Shown here: positions 8,230 through 17,180 of the stretch, piece after piece
Position numbering within the stretch: the stretch's first letter is position 1
Layout: each line of letters opens with the position of its first letter
Source of the DNA: CAZTPC01 sp964615565
Lineage (GTDB): Bacteria; Patescibacteriota; Saccharimonadia; Saccharimonadales; AWTP1-31
DNA length: 35,538 nt
Direction of reading: 5' to 3'
NCBI GenBank assembly: GCA_964615565.1
Contig: CAZTPC010000010.1
Coordinates: 1-35,538, forward strand
Translations under genes and position numbers: made by a program
The notes under the pieces: generated by a model
Told to the model about the DNA's origin: nothing
Database searches by the model: none
The model's input: the letters and a program-made list of their open reading frames with translations, nothing else

Positions 8230-8235
8230 TAGAAT
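8230..8235 (+). promoter_or_regulatory. -10 element placed for a leaderless transcript
   Basis: TAGAAT ends exactly 7 nt before the ATG at 8243, and no Shine-Dalgarno is present. The context CTGTAGAATAAAGTATATG closely resembles CTGTATAATACAGTTAATG at 4413-4431. Confidence 0.6.
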
Positions 8236-8242
8236 AAAGTAT

Positions 8243-10738
8243 ATGCTTACACGGGTAAAAGAAGCCGCAAGAAGGGGCTTTCTTAGGGGTAAAGAGGCTA
8301 CTAAGGCTAGTGGTCGCGTTCGTGTTACCGTAAAAAAACACACTAAAAGAGTTGCCCAAGCTACAAAAAAAGTACATCACCATGTCGCAGTGAGGCCACA
8401 TGATCATCTTGTAGGTAGGTGGAATTGGTACGCCTGGTGGCATACCCGAACATGGTACAAAGTTGTAAACGCTCTAGTGCTTTTCGCTAGCCTATTCGGG
8501 ATGATGAGCTATACCTATAAAACTTTTGCTTCCATTGGTGATACGAAGATATGGACGTTCAACAATACGGGCGAGTATACCTATGATTCGGATTCTGTAG
8601 AGTCAAACAGTAACGACTTGCGACTAAAATTACGTGATATTGTCCAGAACTTCACCGTATCTGGTGGCAAACTGCAATCAAATAATGTTATTGATGTTAC
8701 GGCAGACGACACTTATTACTTCGTAGGAACCGACCTTGGGATTGACGTAATACGGCAAGATACATGGGAAAGATCAGCATATATAACTTCCGGAGGGGGC
8801 TTTACAACCATAGAAGTGGCTAACGGTTACTTGTACGCTGGGAAGAATGGAGGCATTTATCGATGGCAGATAAGTGCTCTTGCCAACAATACGGCTCTAG
8901 GATCGCCTCGATATTCGACTTCTACATCTCCAGCTCTTGCAAGCCAAAACATTCGCAAGATCTCTGCTAATAAAATAGCAAACAAAGTGTATTTAGCTGT
9001 TGCATCAGTGGGGTACGCCGAACTTATCAAAGACGAACAAGGCGTGAACACTATTGTGAAAGTCCCAGTCCCTGGAGGATACACAACCAACGCTGTCGCA
9101 ATATCAGATGACGGAGCATTGTATTACGATATTCGTAATACAATTTCTGCGAACTCTGCTGTTCTCGAGAAATATAATGCAATAAACCAGGTGGCAGATT
9201 GGACATATAACACAAACAATGTTGATTTTGGCTCAAATCTTGCCCCGCTACATGGCCCCGACCCAAGTAATGGATTTGTAACTGGCATACGAGTAACATC
9301 TGGCACATCAACGGCGAACTCAGGCGATAATACGATATATATAGAGACTGAGGCTGGCCTTTCTGTAATCCAAGAGAACCGGACGACCCAATCATCTGGG
9401 ACAGTGAATAACTTTACGACAGCTTCTCGAGGCTCAAACCTGGTAACCGGCGCTTCTGCCCAGGGTCGATTTGGAGCGCAATCTAATGCAGCTCAATCAA
9501 TCGATAATTCGACTGGTTCATATTACGTACAATCGCAGACTCAAGCTGAAGATTGGCTTGAGTACGATTTAACCAGTTCTAAAACATTCAACTTTTTGAA
9601 GCAGTACTTTTGGTCTACGGCGAATTACACCCCAAGTAGCTACGTTGTCGAGTCAAGCACTCAGGGTACATCGACGAATCTAGCTCCTACAAGCACCCAG
9701 TGGGCGCCTTGGTCAAACTCTGGCTTCTCTATTGGAGGGGCGGCCGACAATGCCTATGGAACCGCCTACTACACTGGATTTGCTACTAATGTAATACCTC
9801 AGCCAATGTACGAGCAAAGTTTTGCCTCTAACCAAGCTATAAGTGGAGTTGACCTGCAGTTTTACGATCAAAACACTTCTGCAAAAAACTACACTATCCA
9901 AGGAAGTACAAAAGCTACGACAACTTTGACACCATCGACGGTCACGGCTTCTTCTACAAACTCTTCTAATACAGCCTCTTTGGCTATTGATAGGTCAGCT
10001 AGTACACGATGGCTCTCTAATGTCGCTACTAACACTGCTGCTCAGTGGCTTCAGTTAGATTACGGGTCTACAAAGACCATTGAAGGCATAAGTTTTGTGG
10101 ATGCAACGACCATTACGGATTACTCCGTCGACTACAGTAATGATGGAACGAACTGGACTAGTGCGTATAGTACGACAGGAAATTCATCTGGATCCAGTCG
10201 AATCAAATTTAGCTCACCTGTGACGGGGCGATACTTGCGTATAAATGTGACCAGGTCCTACTCTCCAACTGTCACTACAGCAGTATCTTTGTATGAAGTA
10301 GAAGCGTATTCAAGTATGTTTGAGTCCGGAACAGTCACAACACTGGATACAATCACTAATAACTCTGACATTGCTCGGTTCAGTAACTTTAGTTCTACAT
10401 CCGTGAAAGCGGTTCGGGCATTGGTCACGAGCACCTACGGTGTTAATGCCAACTTTGGTATCCGAGAGATGAAAACCTATCAGACAACTTTTGGTGGAGG
10501 TGCTGTCACCCAGCTATCGTCTGTGAGTGGCTTGAATATACCAATTGTATGGCAAAATAACGTTAGTCACGATGTCTCATTCAACAGTACTACTGCCAGG
10601 TATTTACGGGTTAAATACACGGGCTATGCAAACACTGGGCTCCTGGTGTCGGAGGTGGAATTAAATAACACTACCCTCCCCGAGTTTGCGCCAAGTAGGA
10701 TAACCGGTAGCACTATCGACCCAGAGAATAACCATTAA
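8243..10738 (+). CDS. Giant surface protein, N-terminal part (frameshifted)
   Basis: This is the first 831 residues of a protein that should be about 1,870 residues long. Residues 1-70 are strongly basic and cytoplasmic. A transmembrane anchor follows at about 72-92 (WYKVVNALVLFASLFGMM). After it comes a beta-propeller-like region (about 145-390; FVGTDLGIDVIRQ, YLYAGKNGGIYRWQ). A divergent discoidin-like region lies at about 395-545, and a clear F5/8-type C (discoidin) domain at about 565-690 (AIDRSASTRWLS, WLQLDYGS, RYLRINVT). The product faces outward and probably binds glycans or a host surface. The frame ends at 10738, but the next frame is open from 10704 through 13847 and continues the same type of sequence. 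Translation probably starts leaderlessly at 8243. Confidence 0.8.
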   Translation: MLTRVKEAARRGFLRGKEATKASGRVRVTVKKHTKRVAQATKKVHHHVAVRPHDHLVGRWNWYAWWHTRTWYKVVNALVLFASLFGMMSYTYKTFASIGDTKIWTFNNTGEYTYDSDSVESNSNDLRLKLRDIVQNFTVSGGKLQSNNVIDVTADDTYYFVGTDLGIDVIRQDTWERSAYITSGGGFTTIEVANGYLYAGKNGGIYRWQISALANNTALGSPRYSTSTSPALASQNIRKISANKIANKVYLAVASVGYAELIKDEQGVNTIVKVPVPGGYTTNAVAISDDGALYYDIRNTISANSAVLEKYNAINQVADWTYNTNNVDFGSNLAPLHGPDPSNGFVTGIRVTSGTSTANSGDNTIYIETEAGLSVIQENRTTQSSGTVNNFTTASRGSNLVTGASAQGRFGAQSNAAQSIDNSTGSYYVQSQTQAEDWLEYDLTSSKTFNFLKQYFWSTANYTPSSYVVESSTQGTSTNLAPTSTQWAPWSNSGFSIGGAADNAYGTAYYTGFATNVIPQPMYEQSFASNQAISGVDLQFYDQNTSAKNYTIQGSTKATTTLTPSTVTASSTNSSNTASLAIDRSASTRWLSNVATNTAAQWLQLDYGSTKTIEGISFVDATTITDYSVDYSNDGTNWTSAYSTTGNSSGSSRIKFSSPVTGRYLRINVTRSYSPTVTTAVSLYEVEAYSSMFESGTVTTLDTITNNSDIARFSNFSSTSVKAVRALVTSTYGVNANFGIREMKTYQTTFGGGAVTQLSSVSGLNIPIVWQNNVSHDVSFNSTTARYLRVKYTGYANTGLLVSEVELNNTTLPEFAPSRITGSTIDPENNH

Positions 10739-13700
10739 TACCACATCGAATGAAGATGGTAAGATCCTAAGAATTGACGGTGTAAATGTCAATAATCCCT
10801 CTATCGCCCAGACAATTAATAAGTCTAGTAATCCCGACCTAGCTAGTAATGAATTCAGCTCAATTAAATTTGTTGACCCAACTAAACTGTTAGCTGGAAC
10901 AACAGCGGGAGCATCATTTATTGGGCAACGCTACGCAACAACACTGCCGACCATAGAATCAAATGTAGCTTTTGCGCCTGCTGCTGTTGCGAGCTGGAAG
11001 TCATTTACGGAGTCTGCGGTAAAAAATGGTGGCGAGATTTACTATCAGGTATCAAGTGACAATGGTTCTACATGGAACTATTGGAACGGTACTGCCTGGG
11101 CACAAGCAGGTGCGGGCAACTACAATGTTGCGACTGAGATAGATACCAACATATCTAGCTTCGGTCTAGGCACAAGACAGTTTAAGTGGCGCGCCTTTCT
11201 AAGTAGCAACGGGTCCCAATCGGTTAACCTCACTAATGTGACACTTGTGATTAATCCAGATGTGTCACCTCCTGCAGATAATGCTTCAGACATACAACTG
11301 TTTACTAGTGATGGTGGAGCCAGTATATCTGTAGACAGCTGGACCAAAGATACTGATCCGTACGTACGCTGGACTGGCGGAAATGATGATGCAAATCCAG
11401 GTGCTTCGGGTATAAAAGGCTACTGCGTTTACCTTGGAAATGACGAATCTGCCGATCCCGTCACTTCAAAAGGACTTCTTGGTACTGGGTCAGTAGATAC
11501 AGATGGATCATGCGCTTTTGCAGTAACCGACGCTGAACTAGACCTATCTGTGCCCGGGTTGCTGCAATCACCACTTACATCTTCTAATTCCGAATACTAC
11601 ATAAAGATAAAAGCTATAGATAATTCGAATAATGTTTTCGATGGAGATGCTGCTTCATTCTCATTCAAGTTTGATAACACTCCACCTGTTGCACCGGGCT
11701 ATATTTCTGGTCCTTCGCAGTTCATCGCTACGCGCGATGTAACACTTACCTGGCCAGTAAGCGGTTCTGGTTCGATTTCTGATGCGCATTCAGGAACAGT
11801 CGGTCTTCAGTATCGTATTAATAACGGAATTTGGTACGGAGATGCACATGATGGAACCCAGAGTCCTACAGATGTCTTAGCGAATACGGGGAGTTATCGA
11901 ACCAATGCCCTCTTTGACTACGGTGACTTGGTAGAAGGTAACAATATTATTTACTTCCGTGTAATAGATACCGCCGGTAATACATCAAGTACAAATGCTA
12001 CAGCCGTTATCAAGATAAATACTGCTTCTCCATCATCTCCGAGGAATGTCACTGCTACTCCTTCTACTAACACCACCAATAATTTCGCATTTAGCTGGAG
12101 TGAACCAGCATCGTTTGTAGGCCTAGCCTCCACCCTTACATATTGCTATACCATTAACACTTTGCCTTCGGTAAATACCTGTACATACACTGAGGTTGGT
12201 CAGCAATCGCTAGACGCTGGAGCCTATGCAACTCAGCCAGGATCGAATACCTTCTATGTTATTGCCAAAGATGAAGCTGGGAATGTTAACTACGATACCT
12301 ATGCTAGCGCAACATTTACAGCAAATACTTCGGCACCAGGAATACCTCTAGATATGGAGATAGCCGATATCTCTACTAAAGCAACATCAAACTGGAAGGT
12401 TGCATTATCTTGGGCGGCGCCAACGGACATAGGTGCCGGCGTGGCAAGCTATCGGATATATCGATCAACTAATTATCAGGATTTTACACAAATAGCTTCT
12501 ACCTCGGGCGTAAGTTATGTAGACGCTGGCCTAGTCCAGCAAAATTACTATTATCGAGTTCGTGCCTGTGATAGTGCAAACAACTGCGGCGCCAACAGTT
12601 CGGTTGTTGAGATATTGCCTACCGGTAAATTTACTGAGCCTGCAGAATTGATTGCAAACCCAGAAGTCAGCGGGATAACTACAAAGCGAGCAAAAATTTC
12701 GTGGTCAACAAATCGAGAAAGTGACTCCAAGATCGCTATTGGTAAATCACCTGGTCGTTACAGTGACTCAGAGATAAGTAGTTCCCAGCAACTTACTAGC
12801 CATACCGTGAATCTTGATAATCTCGATGCTGGGACTAGGTACTACTTTGTAGCTCGATGGACTGATGAAGATGGTAATACCGGTGTATCAGATGAGAGTA
12901 GTTTTCAGACGGCACCAGCACCAGTTCTGAAGGAGGTTAATACTCTTACTGCAGGTCTTACTAATGCAACGATTCAGTTCACCGTAAAAGATGCTAATAG
13001 TGTCGATATTAACTTTGGAAAATCTGATAGCTTTGGCGGGATAAAGACCATAAATACTTCCGCTGTTGAATCGACCTATACGGTTGATCTAGGCGGGCTA
13101 GACGATGGCGTGAAGTATTACTATAAGTTGACAATGTATGACTCGGAAGGTGGAAAATATCAAAGTAGTATATTCTCGTTTACTACCCTGCCGCGGCCAA
13201 AGATATCCCAACTGCAATTCCAGCCAGTGAGTGGAGAGCCTACGAGCACACAGAGGGTAAGTTGGGTAACAAATGTACCTGCCACTTCGCTACTTTCCTA
13301 TTCACGAGATGGTCTGCCACCATTAGAAGTATCGGATTCAAAGCTAGTAACTGAACATGAGATAACCATTCGTGACCTCGCAGATGACAGTAGCTATACT
13401 CTGGTCGCCTTGTCGCGCGACAGCTCAGGTAACTTGGCTTCCAGTGAGCGGCAGGCATTCAAGACGGCACTAGATACACGTCCACCTAAGATATACGATG
13501 TTAACGTCGAAAAAACTGTCCGTGGTACTGGCAGCGAAGCTCGGGGACAAATTGTCGTAACCTGGAAAACAGATGAGCCTGCAACTAGCCAAGTACGCTT
13601 TGCAGAAGGTGCTTCCTCTACGCAGCTGAATAATCAAACAATCGAAGATGGAAGCCTTACTACAGAACATGTCTCAATTATCTCCGACCTGTCACCCTCC

Positions 13701-13847
13701 AAGGCGTTTAACGTTGAACCGACAAGTCGTGACAAATCTGGAAATAAGGGTAAAGGTGGAGTCCAATCGGTCATTATTCCCCGCGCTACAGACTCTGTTA
13801 TATCAATAATATTCAACACACTACAGAAAATGTTTGGAGTAAACTAA
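10704..13847 (+). CDS. Giant surface protein, C-terminal part (Ig-like and FN3 domains)
   Basis: This frame is open from 10704; an automatic call would begin at the GTG at 11238, but the 530 bases before it are clearly coding (WKSFTESAVKNGGEIYYQVS and WNYWNGTAWAQAG in the translation). The protein is a chain of beta-sandwich domains: bacterial Ig-like repeats (FKFDNTPPVAPGYISGPSQF), then about five fibronectin type III-like repeats of roughly 90 residues (VALSWAAPTDIGAGVASYRI; AKISWSTNRESDSKIAIG; VSWVTNVPATSLLSYSRDG). It ends in a short hydrophobic tail (SVISIIFNTLQKMFGVN). The stop overlaps the ATG of the MacB-like ATPase by one base, so the three genes form one operon. It is probably an adhesin or stalk-like surface structure. 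Confidence 0.75.
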   Translation, partial: PVALSTQRITINTTSNEDGKILRIDGVNVNNPSIAQTINKSSNPDLASNEFSSIKFVDPTKLLAGTTAGASFIGQRYATTLPTIESNVAFAPAAVASWKSFTESAVKNGGEIYYQVSSDNGSTWNYWNGTAWAQAGAGNYNVATEIDTNISSFGLGTRQFKWRAFLSSNGSQSVNLTNVTLVINPDVSPPADNASDIQLFTSDGGASISVDSWTKDTDPYVRWTGGNDDANPGASGIKGYCVYLGNDESADPVTSKGLLGTGSVDTDGSCAFAVTDAELDLSVPGLLQSPLTSSNSEYYIKIKAIDNSNNVFDGDAASFSFKFDNTPPVAPGYISGPSQFIATRDVTLTWPVSGSGSISDAHSGTVGLQYRINNGIWYGDAHDGTQSPTDVLANTGSYRTNALFDYGDLVEGNNIIYFRVIDTAGNTSSTNATAVIKINTASPSSPRNVTATPSTNTTNNFAFSWSEPASFVGLASTLTYCYTINTLPSVNTCTYTEVGQQSLDAGAYATQPGSNTFYVIAKDEAGNVNYDTYASATFTANTSAPGIPLDMEIADISTKATSNWKVALSWAAPTDIGAGVASYRIYRSTNYQDFTQIASTSGVSYVDAGLVQQNYYYRVRACDSANNCGANSSVVEILPTGKFTEPAELIANPEVSGITTKRAKISWSTNRESDSKIAIGKSPGRYSDSEISSSQQLTSHTVNLDNLDAGTRYYFVARWTDEDGNTGVSDESSFQTAPAPVLKEVNTLTAGLTNATIQFTVKDANSVDINFGKSDSFGGIKTINTSAVESTYTVDLGGLDDGVKYYYKLTMYDSEGGKYQSSIFSFTTLPRPKISQLQFQPVSGEPTSTQRVSWVTNVPATSLLSYSRDGLPPLEVSDSKLVTEHEITIRDLADDSSYTLVALSRDSSGNLASSERQAFKTALDTRPPKIYDVNVEKTVRGTGSEARGQIVVTWKTDEPATSQVRFAEGASSTQLNNQTIEDGSLTTEHVSIISDLSPSKAFNVEPTSRDKSGNKGKGGVQSVIIPRATDSVISIIFNTLQKMFGVN

Positions 13848-14671
13848 TGAGTAACGATCGTAATATTATACGAATTGAAAACTTAGTGAAATCATTTGTT
13901 TTACCACACGAAACGATTTCTGCTATTAAAGAATGTAATGTTGTTATCCCCGAGAACTCATTTACTATTATCTTCGGACCCTCGGGGAGTGGTAAGTCCA
14001 CGCTACTGGACGCAATTACAGGTCTCGAAAAGCCAACTGGTGGCAAGGTAATATTTAAAGATACAGATCTGTATAGTATGAGTGCCGATAGCCGTGCTAA
14101 CTTTCGTGCAAATAACTTGGGAATGGTATATCAAACGAACTATTGGGTAACTAGCCTTAGCGTGCTGGATAACGTATGTATGCCGTTATATCTGAGTGGC
14201 TACATGCCACATCAGGCACGGGCTATTGCGATGAGCTACTTGAAACAGGTTAATGTTGATCACCTTGCCAATCAACGTCCAGGAGTACTATCCACTGGTG
14301 AGCAACAGCGAGTTTCGATGGCTCGTGCTTTGGTTTCCGACCCAGAAGTAATCGTGGCCGACGAGCCAACCGGCAACCTAGATACGCACAACGGTGACGT
14401 TATTATGGGGTTACTGCTTAAGCTGCAAAAGGATTTCAAAAAAACTGTCATTCTCGTGACTCACAACTTAGAGTATCTTCCGATGAGCACCCACCGTATC
14501 TCAGTACGAGACGGTAAGGTTGCAGTCGATGATAGTCAGTATGGCTTGAGTAGCAAAATCAAAGCTCGATTAACAAATGTCATGAATGAAAACGCCAAAT
14601 CGAGTGCAGTATTGAATTCTTCTGAGCCCCAAGCTACTTCTAAGAAAGTAAAAATACATGAACCAAAGTAA
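13847..14671 (+). CDS. MacB/LolD-like ABC transporter ATPase
   Basis: This 274-residue ATPase has Walker A GPSGSGKST, Walker B VIVADEPTGNLD and the H-loop VILVTHN. The Q-loop region is GMVYQTNYWVTSLSVLDNVC. It belongs to the MacB/LolD/FtsE branch, which drives mechanotransmission rather than classic transport. The ABC signature reads LSTGEQQRV instead of LSGGQQQR, so the second Gly is Thr, an uncommon but tolerated change. The ATG shares a base with the stop of the surface-protein gene, with GGAG upstream, and the 3' end overlaps the permease gene by 14 bases. It probably powers export, release or assembly of the surface protein. A roughly 40-residue polar tail follows the domain. Confidence 0.85.
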   Translation: MSNDRNIIRIENLVKSFVLPHETISAIKECNVVIPENSFTIIFGPSGSGKSTLLDAITGLEKPTGGKVIFKDTDLYSMSADSRANFRANNLGMVYQTNYWVTSLSVLDNVCMPLYLSGYMPHQARAIAMSYLKQVNVDHLANQRPGVLSTGEQQRVSMARALVSDPEVIVADEPTGNLDTHNGDVIMGLLLKLQKDFKKTVILVTHNLEYLPMSTHRISVRDGKVAVDDSQYGLSSKIKARLTNVMNENAKSSAVLNSSEPQATSKKVKIHEPK

Positions 14672-15929
14672 TAACACCCCAACATCAGATAAGCATTTGC
14701 AAAAAGATAGACGCGGTCGCCGCCGATATATTCACTTTAGGGTGTTGATAATGATTTCTATTAAAAACCTAATGTTTAAGAAGTTGAGAACTAGTCTGAC
14801 GGTTATAGGGGTGATCATTGGGATTGGGGCTATAGTCTTCCTTTTGTCTATTGGGCTAGGGCTGCAGAAAGTCGTTACCGAGAAAGTAATTGGATCAAAG
14901 TCGGTGAATACCATTGAAGTAACGTCTTCACGCCCTAAGAGTATTAAGCTTAATGGCGACACTATATCTCGATTCAAAAACTATGCGCATGTTTCCGATG
15001 TTTCTAAGACTTATTCATTCGCAGGTAAGGTTGGTTACAAGAATTCCGAGAGCGATGCCATTATATATGGTGCAGATAATAACTTCCTGGACTTAAGTGG
15101 CTTTACACTCTTGGCTGGAGATCGAATTGAGCTAAAAGACACAAAGAAAATCATCGTCAACAAAACATTTCTTGAAACAGTCGGTATTAAAGACCCAAAA
15201 CAAGCAATAGATAAGAAAATAACAGTGGCGATACTAAAGGATAAGAACCAGGCTGTAGAATTCCCGTTGAGCGGCGATTTTCAAAAAGAATTTCAGATAG
15301 AGAAAGTTATAGATTCGGGTAAAACCAATGAACTATTTGTTAGTGAGAAACTTTTCTCAGACCTAGGGTTTAGGGATTACAGCCAGGTAAAAGTGGTGGT
15401 GAACAATAGCACAAATATTAGCAATGTACGAAAGCAAATCGAAAGCCAAGCATTCGATACAAGTTCGCCAGCAGACACACTACAGCAGATAAACCAGGTG
15501 TTTTCTATCCTAAACATATTACTTGCCGCCGCAGGTGGAATTGGCATGAGTATCGCAATCCTGGGTATGTTTAACACGCTTACGATATCGCTACTTGAGC
15601 GAACAAAAGAGATCGGCCTAATGGTCTCACTAGGAGCCCGCCAGCGTGACATTAGAAGACTATTTATTTTCGAATCAGTGCTACTATCTGGTATTGGTGC
15701 GGTTATTGGTATATTTATGGCTTGGGTTGCAGGCTACTCGGTCAACTCATACGCAGTTCGGCTTGCACAAGCGAGGGGTGTAAAAGAGGCCTTTACGTTG
15801 TACTACTTGCCATTTTGGTTGGTTCTGTACATCTTAGCGTTTGCAATAATCATCGGCTTGGCAGTGGTTGCATTCCCTGCAAGACGAGCATCGAAGATAA
15901 GCCCGGTACTGGCTCTTCGTAGAGAATAG
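14658..15929 (+). CDS. MacB/FtsX-family ABC permease
   Basis: This 423-residue protein has the MacB layout. A basic cytoplasmic start (KDRRGRRRYIHFR) precedes TM1 (LTVIGVIIGIGAIVFLLSIG). A large extracytoplasmic MacB_PCD-like domain spans about residues 70-270. Three C-terminal TM segments follow (GGIGMSIAILGMFNTLTISL; LLSGIGAVIGIFMAWVAGYS; LVLYILAFAIIIGLAVVAFP), and the end PARRASKISPVLALRRE is typical. It pairs with the ATPase encoded just upstream (14-bp overlap). Together they are the inner-membrane motor of the operon headed by the giant surface protein. The gene converges with rarA, with 2 bases between stop codons. Confidence 0.9.
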   Translation: MNQSNNTPTSDKHLQKDRRGRRRYIHFRVLIMISIKNLMFKKLRTSLTVIGVIIGIGAIVFLLSIGLGLQKVVTEKVIGSKSVNTIEVTSSRPKSIKLNGDTISRFKNYAHVSDVSKTYSFAGKVGYKNSESDAIIYGADNNFLDLSGFTLLAGDRIELKDTKKIIVNKTFLETVGIKDPKQAIDKKITVAILKDKNQAVEFPLSGDFQKEFQIEKVIDSGKTNELFVSEKLFSDLGFRDYSQVKVVVNNSTNISNVRKQIESQAFDTSSPADTLQQINQVFSILNILLAAAGGIGMSIAILGMFNTLTISLLERTKEIGLMVSLGARQRDIRRLFIFESVLLSGIGAVIGIFMAWVAGYSVNSYAVRLAQARGVKEAFTLYYLPFWLVLYILAFAIIIGLAVVAFPARRASKISPVLALRRE

Positions 15930-15931
15930 GA

Positions 15932-17113
15932 TCAATTAAAGAAGTCGACGTCTTGTATTTCGGGCGGCAGAAAACCTTTGTCGTGTTTGAAATCGGCTTC
16001 CCATTTGTATCCCTTGCCGTAGCCGAGTTCGCCCATGAGCTTAGTTGGCGCATTACGTAGTTGTAGCGGCACCGGCAAGTCTGGGTATTCGCGTGCTGTT
16101 TGAAGCGCTTGGCTCATTGCATCGGCTACTTCCCTAGACTTTTGCGACTTTGCTAGAACGCTCGCGCAGTGAAATAGGTTGTACTGAGCTTCGGGCATGC
16201 CAATCTGAGTAACTGCCTGAAAGGTGCTGACAGCTAGGTTAAGTGCAGCTGGCGCGGCAAGCCCAATGTCTTCTGAGGCAAAGATGACCATCCGTCGGGC
16301 AACGAACTTTGGGTCTTCGCCAGCTTGCAGCATCCGAGCCATATAGTACAAGGTTGCACTAGCGTTGCTGCCACGCATGGATTTGATAAATGCACTAATA
16401 AGGTTGTAGTGGTTCTCGCCGTTCTTATCATACCCTGGGATCCGACGTTGGGCAGCGGTTTGGACAATCTCTTTGGTAATCTTCTTCCCAGCAGCAAGCT
16501 GCACAGCTACCTCAAGATTACCAAGCGCTACTCGACCGTCCCCACCTGATAACTCAGCGAGCATATCTATACTATCTGTCGGGAGCTTAGCCTTGGGAAT
16601 TTTTAATACTTTTGCTGCACGATCGATAAGTGTTTTGACGCTATCTTTCGAAAGCGCTTCCAGCACTACCACCCTACTACGACTGAGAAGCGGCGTAATG
16701 ATCTCGAAACTTGGATTCTCAGTGGTTGCTCCAATAAGAGTAATAGTACCGTTCTCGACATGAGGCAAGAAGGCATCCTGCTGAGCTTTATTAAAGCGAT
16801 GAATCTCGTCTACAAACAAGAGCGTAGGAATTTGTAATCGGCTGTTCTGTTGAGCATGTTCTACGACCCGGCGGACGTCGGATACTCCTGCAGTGACGGC
16901 GCTTAGTTCTATCCAATCTGAGCCGGTTTCTTTGGCAATGATCCGCGCCAGGGTGGTTTTGCCGCTTCCTGGTGGCCCCCAAAAGATTAAGCTAACCGGT
17001 TTCTTATTACTAATAAGTTCATGCACCAGCTTGCCTTTGCCGACCACGTGTTCTTGCCCGATGATATCATCGAGCTTATCTGGCCGCATTTCCTCCGCAA
17101 GTGGCTTGTCCAT
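15932..17113 (-). CDS. rarA: Replication-associated recombination protein A (RarA/MgsA)
   Basis: This AAA+ ATPase of 393 residues acts at stalled replication forks and is related to clamp loaders. Walker A is FWGPPGSGKTTLAR, Walker B is LLFVDEIHRFNKAQQD, and sensor 1 is IGATTENPSFE. The MgsA C-terminal domain includes HYNLISAFIKSMRGSNASAT and ARRMVIFASEDIGLA. I set the start at the ATG at 17113 (MDKPLAEEMRPDKLDDIIGQ), the usual family start; an upstream in-frame extension to 17152 would overlap the promoter. A TATACT at 17121-17126 ends 7 nt before this ATG, so the mRNA is probably leaderless. It diverges from the lipoprotein with the structured leader. Confidence 0.9.
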   Translation of the reverse strand: MDKPLAEEMRPDKLDDIIGQEHVVGKGKLVHELISNKKPVSLIFWGPPGSGKTTLARIIAKETGSDWIELSAVTAGVSDVRRVVEHAQQNSRLQIPTLLFVDEIHRFNKAQQDAFLPHVENGTITLIGATTENPSFEIITPLLSRSRVVVLEALSKDSVKTLIDRAAKVLKIPKAKLPTDSIDMLAELSGGDGRVALGNLEVAVQLAAGKKITKEIVQTAAQRRIPGYDKNGENHYNLISAFIKSMRGSNASATLYYMARMLQAGEDPKFVARRMVIFASEDIGLAAPAALNLAVSTFQAVTQIGMPEAQYNLFHCASVLAKSQKSREVADAMSQALQTAREYPDLPVPLQLRNAPTKLMGELGYGKGYKWEADFKHDKGFLPPEIQDVDFFN

Positions 17114-17120
17114 ACGTAAT

Positions 17121-17126
17121 AGTATA
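17121..17126 (-). promoter_or_regulatory. -10 element of rarA, leaderless spacing
   Basis: On the minus strand TATACT is followed by exactly 7 nt and then the rarA ATG. No Shine-Dalgarno is present. Confidence 0.6.
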
Positions 17127-17145
17127 TAGCACGATAGAGCATGTA

Positions 17146-17174
17146 TTGACATATACTGTTTTATGTCCTATAAT
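17146..17174 (+). promoter_or_regulatory. Consensus sigma-70 promoter
   Basis: Perfect TTGACA (17146-17151) and perfect TATAAT (17169-17174) are separated by 17 bp. This is the strongest promoter in the window by consensus. Transcription should begin near 17181, about 186 nt before the lipoprotein start, which leaves a long leader. Confidence 0.9.
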
Positions 17175-17180
17175 ACTTTT

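Noticed and set aside
11238..13847. Independent gene starting at the GTG at 11238
   Set aside because: The same frame is open and clearly coding from 10704, there is no ribosome-binding site or promoter at 11238, and the domain chain continues from the upstream frame. It is the C-terminal part of the frameshifted surface protein.
8243..13847. Antisense ORFs of 60-120 codons within the large surface-protein gene and other genes
   Set aside because: They have no ribosome-binding sites or promoter signals, unlikely composition, and lie opposite convincing coding sequence.
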